Origin: Lanius collurio
Lineage: Eukaryota; Chordata; Aves; Passeriformes; Laniidae
DNA: 64,000 bases
Assembly (NCBI GenBank): GCA_020086605.1
Contig: JACBWW010000023.1
Location: forward strand, 1,987,063 to 2,051,062
Reading direction: 5' to 3'
Position 1 is the first letter of the stretch, and each line of letters opens with the position of its first letter. A program made the translations under genes and the position numbers. Of this stretch, positions 54,426 through 64,000 are shown piece after piece. Under the pieces are notes generated by a model that saw only the letters and a program-made list of their open reading frames with translations, searched no databases and had not been told where the DNA came from.

Positions 54426-57400
54426 CATGCTCCCTCAGCCTCCTGGGATCCCGAGAAACCCCCAGGAGACAAGTTGTTTCTTTTGCCTGTGGAAAGCAGA
54501 GCCCAGATGCCCAAGCACACGAGCCCTGGCTGTTGGGGTGTCATCAGAGAAGTGGCAGGGCTGCAACGTGATGCTGGGAAATTATGCAGTTAACAGAGCT
54601 GCTCTAATGAGAAAATGAACCAGACATCATATGGTGCTGATTTAGTGCTCAAGTATGAAGAATAGGAGAAAGGGAGGAAAATAATGCCAAACCAGCCTCA
54701 ACTCTGCAGCAGTCTGTAAAGGCCCTTTGTGCAAACATGCTGCTTTTAACCCAAGGAGCAAATAGTGCTGCTCCCCATGCCCGTTCAGGGCTGCAATTAA
54801 TCTGGTTCCAGCAAACCAAAGTCCCCAACTCTATTAAGAGCCACCTCTTGTGGCATCTTAAATGTCTGAGCAACTCAACCCTGCTTTGTAAAAGGCTGGT
54901 GAGGATGAAGGAAACGAAAGCGTCGTTCAGCATGATGCCATTCAGCTCTTCCCCACTGGAGCTATAATGATACTTTTGTCATTTGAGGCACCTGATCAGC
55001 TTCCAGAAGTGTGGGCCAGCATCACCCTCAGAAACTTTTGAAATCTTCATGGTTTTTTTCTAAAAATTGTGTGTTTGGGATCCAGTGAGAGCTGGTCTTG
55101 CTGAGGGATGCAACAGACTGACCACCTTTCACCTCCTATGGCCACAAAAGCTAAACATCACTTGTAAGGAGTCTCAGGGCTGGTGTTTAAAGATAAAAAT
55201 GAAGCCTCTTTTGGTTTCTTTTAGAAATCTGAGTGCCAGCTGTTAGTAAAGCAAGTGCACCCCACAGCCAGGTTCCAGACTATTAAACTGAGTAGGTTTC
55301 CTGAGCAATGCAACCCCAAATCTTCCCCATATCAGGGTGGCTCTGCCCTACTCGAGGCCATGACAATAAGGAGCTGCAGAAGGCAGCTGGGGTTTAATCA
55401 AGCACCCATGTTTACACTAAATTATTTTTTTAAGTCTACTCTATTAAAACTTTGACAAAATACAAGTCTGTGACAAGTCTTCCTTAAAATGCTCTATGAC
55501 CAAGGGTGTCCTGCTCTCCAGTCAGCCAGCTTGGGGAAAATACAGGAATTCAGCTAAGGCCATCCTGTAAATTGAAACTGATTTAGAAATCTGAGACATC
55601 TGCAGCATGTGGAGTTTGAATCACCCACACTGAGTCCCCTCAGTGAAGGCAGAGGCAGACCTGTGTTTGGGAAAGACATAATTAGGAGAGATCCCAGATC
55701 ATTAACTTCATTACTGCAGCTGTGATTAATAGCAGAAGCAGCAGTGTGGAGCATCACCAGGGAGGATGGATGCGGGATCCCAGCTCGCTGGTGATTTCCC
55801 AACTCCATGAGCTGCTCCCAGCAGCTGGTAAGGGAACTGAAATTAATTTCTAGCCACAGAGCCCCATGGCTTGGTCCCAAGGTTGCAGAGTCAATGGAGA
55901 GGTGCTGCAGATATGGCATCTTTGGGTCTGGAGCTGTTGTGGCTGTGGACACTGCAAGTCTGTCCTGCACCACCACCTGTGCCCTCCTGCTACCATAAAA
56001 CCCCCTTGATTTGCCCCACAGATGGACATTATGATGCTTGGTTAGCGCAGACGATGCTCCATCTAATATACAATTCTCCAGTAATGTCACAGTAATCTGC
56101 TGGGGATTTTTTTAACTCATTCCCTGGCTGCGTTGTGGTTGTCACACGCTGACTCTCAGCTCCTGCTATTCCAGCCATCATCAGCTGCTCCCGCTCCCCC
56201 TCCCCAGTTCACGTAGCTGACCATACATCCTGAGGGGGTTTCTTCTTCAATAACTAAATTAACGTGCCAGCAGCGAGTGCTACTGAGCAAAAGAAGAAGC
56301 CAGCGAGGCTGCTCCTGCAGCTGGAGGAGGCGAGCGGTGGGGCAGAGCCGGCTCCTCCTGAGAGATGCTGAAGGTGGCAGCATGTACCGGCAAAAGCGAC
56401 CCGGACAGCAGCAAACCTCTTCTCCCTGCACGAAAAATAGCCACTTAAAATTTTGTCTTGCTATAGGCCAGGAGCAAAAATAAATAAATCCCAAAGCTTG
56501 CCAATTCCAGTTATAAAGCCAGAGAACAGCCACGTATGTGCAGGTGTGTGCATTTGTGGGGCAGAGCAGGGCTGGTGCAGCTCAGTTATGCACACACAAG
56601 CCTCGTGCAGAGCTTGTGTTGATGTTCCTCTTCCTGGGAAATACTTTGGATATTCTTTGGATATACTTCTCGCTTGGGGGGTTTCATTCAGGCGACTTTC
56701 AGAGGCTTTGCTCTGCACCTCACTGGGGTAGCTTCTGGTCAACCCAGCTGCTCCCTCCCTTGCACAAGGCTTGTGGGCAGACATTTTGGGTGATGGGAGT
56801 CTCCCCAAAAGGGACACCCAAGGAGAGCACCCTACATCCCAGTGGGCAGGTGGGCAGCCACAGAGTCAGTGCCACCAGGGAGCTATGGCTGGCTGCGTTC
56901 AGTGGGTGATGGGCTGATGGAGGGTGACAAGAAGAGCCCATAAATCCATCTGCAAGGAAATCAGCAAGGAAATCAGGCACACCGTGAAGTCGTGATTGTA
57001 TTCCTCCTGCCAGGCCAATGGAAAATGTCCATGCTACAAAATTTATGGTGAATATGGTTTGGGCATGGAATTGGCTTTTTTTCTTCCTCACAGTGTTTAG
57101 TTCAAACCCAGGAGATTTGCTCTGTCAGACGGGGAGCGCTTAATTTCAGAAAGGATTGTTTTCAGTTCTGAGATGTTTAAAGACATGTTTGGAGTTTTAA
57201 AGGGGAAGAAAAGTGGAAGTGAAGGCACTCAGGAGAGTAGAAATGAAGAAAACAAAAAATAGTCTCCTCAGAAACTTATTTCTGAGTGCTCCAAAGCCAA
57301 CATATTCACTTTTCTTTCTGTCATTCCCAGAACAAAGTGCCCCTGCTGTTGATCAAATCCTCCAGGACTCAGGAATAGGAATGGCCCAGCACCCCAATGG

Positions 57401-58596
57401 AAGCAGCAGCAAAACTGTAAAGATGCCTAGAGCATGGAAAAAATCAAGTGAGCCCCACAAAAACATATGAGGGAAGCACCATTTCTGGTGTGACATGGCT
57501 GTGTCCATGCCCAAATCCCAGCTCTTTCAAGTACTGCAAAATCCTCAAGTATCCCAGCTGTGGCAGCCCTGGGGCTCCTGGCACTCAGGACACCTCCCAA
57601 CTACCACATATACATGGAGAATACTTGCAGAGATTGAACTCCAAGAGATTAAACACCAGTCAACAGAAGCTCACCCTAAAATCCAACTGTGGAGTGCAAG
57701 GATTTGGGAGAAGGAATAAAACCTGACCAAAAACCATCTCTAACCACCTCAACTGCAGTTTCAAGGTGACTCCAAATGCCTGGGCTTCAGGAGCTCATTA
57801 AAGATGTTTCATCTGGCTTTCTCCAGGAGCAGGGATGAGGTGGGAAGCAAAACCACTCCAGGCGCAGCAAGTGCCGCAGGCTGGTGTGGGGTGGGTTTGG
57901 TGCTTGGCACACAGGGCTGCAGCAGCAGGTCAGTGATTTCCCCTAAGGAGAGCTTGTCTTGCAATGCACAGTGCTGATTTCTTGTAGCTGTCACAGGCAA
58001 GAATGCCTTCTCAGGCCTGAGGAGGCAAAACCATGATGGATCATGAGGATGCAAAATCTGGATTCTGTAAAACTAGTGTTCTGCGGTAGGGAGAGCCATG
58101 ACCCAACAGGAGCTGATGGACAGAAAGGCTCTTAATTGCCAAAAGTTCCATTGCAGCTGATATTCACTGCCCCCCCAGATTAATACCTTCCACCCCTCTG
58201 GGGGCTGGCACACCCCGGACAGTGGCCATGCACAGGGGACAGCCCTGGCTGAGGCTGGGCAAGGTGGGTTCCACCTGCATGTCTGTGCTCTCTTACCTTA
58301 CCAAAAATAAGGATGGCTTTACCATTTTGTTCTCTTTATCCATCTGCTTGTAACCTGGGTGGAGGGGAGGTTTCCTGGGAAGGTACTGCTCCTTTGTGGG
58401 CTGTGCAGCCCCACTGTGACTTCCCAAGGCACTGCTGCTGTCAACATCCCTGGTACTTCACCAGGGAGGACCAGAAGCAGATCTGAGGGCAGCTTCAGAC
58501 TCACCCCAAATTCATCCATTTCATCTGTAAAAGGGTCTGGCACTTCCCAGCCTGGTCCTCCATCAGGAAATGCTTCTTCCACCTGATCTCCCCACA
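54426..58596. other. Intergenic, no gene recognised
   Basis: Open frames up to 178 codons (55554-56090, minus) lack known domains. No RNA genes or further repeats recognised. Confidence 0.5.
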
Positions 58597-58668
58597 GCAG
58601 GGATTGGAACAAGATGAGTTTTAAGGTCCCTTCCAGCCCAAACCATTCCAGGATTCTGTTATTCCCTT
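58597..58668 (+). mobile_element. CR1 3' terminal fragment
   Basis: CAGCAGGGATTGGAACAAGA, TTAAGGTCCCTTCCAGCCCA and ACCATTCCAGGATTCTG follow the CR1 3' end closely. Only the last 70 bp or so are present. Confidence 0.85.
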
Positions 58669-61600
58669 GCTCCCAGGGCAGGTATAGGGCATTTATTTGA
58701 TGTTATAATTGCTTCACTGATTGTGTGGCAATGATGGAGAAAGGGAGGAAGTTGGACTAAAGAAACTGGAAGCAAAGCAGTGATTTCCTGCAAAGGGATA
58801 GAACTCAGGCCGGAAGCAGAGGCATGGCCAAGGAAGGAACCTGGGGAGACCAAAGCATCCCCTCAGCACACAGGGTTCATAACAAACAGGGAAAAGAGGG
58901 AAAGAAAAGCAATGCATCTGGTAATTTCCCTGACACCGGCTGAGGATGAAGCCATCATCCTAATTAATTGCAATTGTTTTTGGACAAAGCAGGAGGGAGG
59001 GAGGAAGAGCTGCCTCTGCTCACTGAAGTGGGAAGCAAGAGCCTCTGGATGGAAATGTGGTAGCTGAAGGAGCTGCAGCTGTGGCTCAGGTGCCACCGGG
59101 GAAAGGGCTGAGCCAGAGGCGAGGGCTGGGAGACGGGAAGGAGCTGGCTGGCACTTCTCACCTCCCAGATGCGCCTGGCCAGGAGATGCCCGGCTCATTG
59201 TTCCATGGATCCGGCCAGAGCCGCAGGATATCCTGGAGCAGTTGCAGGAACCAGTGTCTGCAGGGGTGGTGGGGAGGGACATAGGGGATCATTTCATCTT
59301 TTCTCTGAGAAAAATCACATGCAGACGATGATGCTGAGGTTTTGAGGACATAATAGTAATTCAGAGTGAAGCAGGAAAACTGGATTAGTTTGGTCTCATC
59401 TGATGGAAAGTTAAAACCCAGGGGGTTATAGTGACCTGTAACCTTATGTGGGTGTCGGGTGAAGGGGCTGGTTGGAAAAACCGCAGCCAGCAAGCAGTCT
59501 GCTGGAGGGAGGGGAAGTTTCCCAAGGTCTGATAAGCCCCGGGGACGCGACGCTCCGGCTGTATCTGCCTGACGGGGTCTGGCTGGCGCCTGCTGTACCT
59601 CGGCAAGGCCACTCGCCCCTGCCGGTGCCACCGGCCCTCAAGCCCCTGGAGGGTTTTCTTCAGCACCCCTGAGTGCACGGCAGCACCAGCAGCCCTTGGG
59701 CTGGAGATGGACCCGACCTCGCCACGTGTTCACTTTGGCTCCTCGCCACTCTCCCAGTATTGAGCTGCTAAAAATAATTCAGAGGCAGCAAAGAGAACAC
59801 AACGAGCCCCTGAGCCTTCACAGCTTTGCTTCACAGTGCTTGGGCATTTTGGCAGATGGGGCTGAATGGGCTGACGTGGCCACACTCCTGTCCCAAGGGG
59901 CCCTGGAAGCTGTTGAGGGATCCGCCTTTCCTCATCCACCCTGCAATTAGGGAGAGAAAACTCCACTGAGGTGCCAGACACAGGCTGATTTCCTCCCATC
60001 TGCTTTCCCAGCAATGGGAGACTGTGGACAGTGATGGAGCTGATCCTGCCACCAACTCACTCAACAGCCTTGGCCACATCCCTGCACCTCCACTGCCCAC
60101 ACAAACCAGGGCACCCCTTGGCTCATGCTGGCAGGTGGGGATCCCTGCAAGTGCTACCCCTGCCACCTGCTTGGTTTCCTTTGGGTTTTTTTGTGGTTTG
60201 GGGTGTTTTATCAAGGCTCAGGCAGCAGGTGGGAGGGGGAGGACAGGAACCCCCTGCTTGTGTCTTCATGCCAGCACCCACAATCTGGGAGTACAGCTCA
60301 TGCCTGCCCATGCCCGGCGTGGTCCCCACCAGCTCCTGCTCTGGGAGGTGTCACAGCTCTGCTGAAACATGGGAAAGCATTCCTTGGGTTTTCTTCTGCC
60401 TCTAACAGCAGCTGATTGAAACTGCTGAGACATCTCACATACTCAAAATGCCCCAGCTAGCACCAGAAATACTTTTTTTTTATCCTATCAGGGGGACTAC
60501 TTGGCTGCTCCTGTATTATATTTGCACCCCAAATATATGCATTGGGGATCTTATGGGAGAGCAGCAACCAGGATGGGTTTCTCCAAACCATGAGCCAAGA
60601 AAAACCATTAGGAAAGAAGTTTTTTTGGGGTAAATGGAGATATAAAAAGTTCAGTAGGGAATGGTATGAGAAAAGGGCAACTGAATTGGGTAAAATGTTT
60701 AATTTTGGATCCTGAATTGCTTCTTTAAATTGCGCTGGGGTACATTTGGTGAGGAAATGTCAGTACAGAGAAAGTGTAAAATCCTTCTGAGACAACCAGT
60801 GTGAAAGAGTCTGGCTTGGGAGAGACATTTTGTTGGGTTTTTTTTTCCCTCCTAAAAAATGTGATGAACAAAAGAGGAACCCATGGAGTGATTGACTTGA
60901 CAGGACTCTGCTTATTTCTGTGTAAGAAAAAACAGAAACTCCGTGATGCCATGACTCGATAACGCTGCCCAGTGCCGGCACAGCTCCTGTGCCACTCGTC
61001 ACCAGCTCGCCCAGCTCCATTCGGCCCCGAGCATCTCCAGCAGCCATGGGACAGGCCACAGCTCCTCCTGGGATGTCTGTCCTGCCACTTGCTCGGCTCA
61101 ACCTCTCCTGCAATGTGGCATCAGCCACGGGCTCCTGCCAGGGCTAACGGGGATAATACCCAGCTTTTAAGGGATGAAGCGCGTTGGGCAAGGGAGCTGG
61201 TCCCGGCTGCTGGAGCGATTCCTCGTCAGCATCTGTCAGGGAAGATTAATGCCTAAGTAGGTTGTGGGCTGGCTTCCAGCAGCATTTTTAATAATCAGAT
61301 GCTGTGCACTGTTCGAGCAACCCGTGGAAATGAAGTTGCCTCATTACCAAAGAGAAATAAATATGTTGACATGAAGTAGCTCATTTGCTGGGGATGTTCA
61401 AGCTGGTGACAACCCCAATTCACGCCTGGGGGCCTGACACTCCTCAAACCCTTTCCTGGGCTGCAGCATTGTCCGTGCTGGCCCAAGGGCATGAGGGGGG
61501 ATGTGCAACCAGCACAGATTCTGCAAAATATGTAAATAAACCCCCAAGCTAGCACTTGCAAGGTCTTTCAGATTGAAAAAAGAGCAAATTCCCAGCCCCA

Positions 61601-64000
61601 GGGAAGAGGTCTTGCTGGGTATGGGGTTTGGCAGCCCACGTGCCTGGATCATGCCTCATATTACAGCCATGGTAGTGGTAGCATCATAGTCCTTGAGTGT
61701 CTCCTTGAGTCTTGTCAGCAATGTCACCAACTGGCAGCATTTGGGATATGGTGGAAAATAGCTCTTTTTCATCTGCTGGCACTCCATGCCAGACTACTGC
61801 CTGATGTTGCAATAAGACCCTTGTTGCTCTGAAGTTTGCACTTCATTTTCCACTACCTGCAGAGAAAACTAGCCAGTTTTGGAAGAAATTACAGATATAT
61901 TAACATGCAGTCCTCTCACAGATCACCAATCCTAATCCTGCAGGATGCTGTACTGCTGGCAGTGCGAGCCAGGGAGCAGCGGGCAGGACCATGTGCACCC
62001 AGCCGTGGGGACAAACGGGGCTTGGACGTGTCCTGAAGCTTCACTGGGGTTGGAGACCCTGAGCAGCTGCCAAACCATCCACATCCTCCTGGAGGCTCGC
62101 TTGGCACCAGCCCAGCATTAAATGGGAGCTTAACCATCCAGAGAGGCTGGGCAGGATATTAATAGAGGCAAAGCGGAACCGCTGCTTACGGGCCCTGAAA
62201 TAGGCTGCTGAGACAAGGGGATGCCTGAATGGGGCTGCCCTAGTCAGGGAGCTCCCCAAAAGGGTGGCCATGGCAGGGGATGTCTGGAGATGGGGTTTGC
62301 TGGGAGCATCCATGGGCACAGGGCAGCACTGGGCCCCATCCCTGTGCTGGGGCAGTGGCAGCCAACAAGCACCAACCTTTCACTGCCGCAGTGAAAACAC
62401 ATTTCTCCTCCCTGGCATTACACAAAGGCTCTGCGGGTGCCCCAGGCTGACCCCCATAAGAGGATTACCAGGCTATTAGTGGATTGGGACAGTGGGGAGG
62501 ATGTTTGGAAAAATTTGCTCTCCTACTCCTCAGAAAGGAACGCTCACAGAGTCATGGGTGATCCCAAATCTCCCCATCTCTGTCCCCATCCCTCTCAGCC
62601 AAAGGCCACCTGCAGAGACGAGGTGCAAAGGCCTCCTGTCTGGCTGCAGCTGGCACTTGGAGTCCTCCATGGGCTCACAGAGATTGGTTGCTGGAGTTGG
62701 GTTTTGCATTGGCCAAGCCCAAGCCCCCACAAGCCTGTCTTCTGGCCAGTGCTAGCCACTACCATGGGACATTGCCAACTTACCAGGAAAGCTTCTTCCC
62801 CTGGAGCTGGAGAGATGCTAAAGACTTACATTTATTTAACCTGAAAACGTAGCGGGGTGGAAAGAAATCTGGGAGTGGTATCGACAGCGAAATCCCATTA
62901 TTGGCCATGAAATATGCATGTGCTGTAACTGTGTGGGAAGGGCAGGGGAGGTGTCCCTGCAGCCTCTGCCACAAGCCCTGGACAGGCACCCTCCCCCCTG
63001 AGGCAGCACCAGCAGCTCAGCAGGTCCCCATTTTGTTTGCCAGGATACAGAAGGAATCCCTTCTTGTGCTCCTGGGGACCAGCCCCCTGCCAACATGTCC
63101 TGCTGTGGTGCTCTTCAGGCTGACAGGAGCCAAGTGTGCCTAAATGCACTCCACAGTGTTTATAGTTCAAGGCACGACTCGAAGCTGCACTGCCGCCAAA
63201 CTTGCCCTGTGCAATGTCCTTCACAATTCTTCCCCCATGCAAATCCCATCCAGACCCCTAAATCCTGCATTGATTTGATATTTGGCATAATTTGGGGATA
63301 TTTTCACACCAGTTCCAGAGGGAAAATTCCAAGTTAATTTATTTTGGCTCGGTGCTGTTCCTGTCACTGGTTCCCATTACTTTCTGCCACACTAAGGGGC
63401 CAAAACTGGTGCTGCAAAGCTGAAGAACCTGCTGAAAATATCTTGCTGGTGAAAAGCCCTTGAGAAGGATAGGGATGCCCCAGAGCAGGTCTTAATTATG
63501 GATCCAATTAATTGTCTGTTGTTGTTGGAGCGGGAGGAGGCTCCAAGGGAGCGAGGCCTTGGCTGTTAGACCACAGAAATGGGGTACCCCATCACCCAGC
63601 CAGCTGCTGCCCTAAACATGGGGTGCAGTGAGGTTTGAGAGGCGCTGCCTGTTCTGGTGGCATTTATCACACCTCTTCTCACCAACTGTGCCCCAGCTCC
63701 AGGCTCAGGTACATCTCCATTCCTCTTCTCAGCCAAGAGGGGTGGAGATGTACTGAGTACAGCGAGATTTTGTGCTGTCAAAACATCCTTTGGGATCAAT
63801 AAGACCCAGGTACTAGCGCAAAGAGGGGATATTTCACCCCAAAAGCAACTCCATCATCTCAGCACATCCTAAGAGCTGCTCCACATGCACATTCATGTGT
63901 TAATTCAGCACTCAGCTAATTACCTCCAGCAATAAGGAAACCCCGTGTTTGTAGTGAGTATCTGCTTTAAAATGATGTTTTACACAACATAAAAGGATTA
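58669..64000. other. Intergenic to the right edge, no gene recognised
   Basis: Includes high-complexity, AT-rich patches at about 59270-59450 and 61240-61400 within GC-rich DNA. Open frames up to 157 codons (59158-59631, minus) are unrecognised. No repeats of note. Confidence 0.5.

Noticed and set aside
1..64000. Scattered AACCACA/TGTGGTT sites as evidence of RUNX autoregulation of CBFB
   Set aside because: A 7-mer on both strands is expected about eight times by chance in 64 kb, and I noticed about that number (for example near 628, 10506, 33581, 45837, 46396 and 60192).
13900..64000. Carboxylesterase or cadherin-like genes expected near CBFB from mammalian synteny
   Set aside because: No GESAGG-type active-site segment or cadherin repeat was seen in any frame.

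Overview
This window looks like bird nuclear DNA. There are no operons and no dense coding. The recognisable dispersed repeats are all 5'-truncated CR1 LINE tails, several ending in the avian-type ATTCTATGATTCTATG 3' motif, and I saw no Alu- or B1-like SINEs. The one gene I can identify is CBFB (core-binding factor subunit beta, the non-DNA-binding partner of RUNX proteins), on the minus strand. Its first three coding exons are present: exon 1 at 13064-13141 (residues 1-26), exon 2 at 12765-12851 (27-55) and exon 3 at 8183-8299 (56-94). All are phase 0 with GT/AG borders. The rest of the gene runs off the left edge, and positions 1-8182 are the 5' part of intron 3.

Layout: (1) 1-12.3 kb is AT-rich CBFB intron with simple A-, TTTG- and TTG-rich tracts. 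(2) About 12.4-13.9 kb is a strong CpG island holding exons 1 and 2, the 212-bp intron 1, and the presumed promoter/5' UTR, which has an NRF1-type palindrome, an AP-1 site, GC boxes and CGG/CTG-type triplet runs. (3) 14-64 kb is about 50 kb upstream of CBFB in which I find no protein-coding gene. It holds at least five clear CR1 tails (near 14.3, 19.3, 44.6, 54.1 and 58.6 kb), two weaker ones, a 123-nt pure pyrimidine tract followed by a 4-N assembly gap near 48.0 kb, and small tandem repeats. Base composition rises by eye from AT-rich (1-12 kb) through intermediate (14-30 kb) to GC-rich (30-64 kb).

The least explained part is the upstream desert. Several high-complexity blocks (about 36.2-36.7, 39.2-39.4, 42.3-42.7, 44.0-44.2, 48.4-48.9, 49.2-49.8 and 53.1-53.6 kb) combine homeodomain or forkhead-like cores with CpG-rich DNA and short perfect inverted repeats. 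They look like candidate enhancers or orphan CpG islands. The best is 53.1-53.6 kb, a second CpG island with a perfect 10-bp inverted repeat built on TTAATT. None of this could be tested for conservation here. I found no convincing new protein system. Most long open frames in the GC-rich part lie opposite other open frames and match nothing I know.
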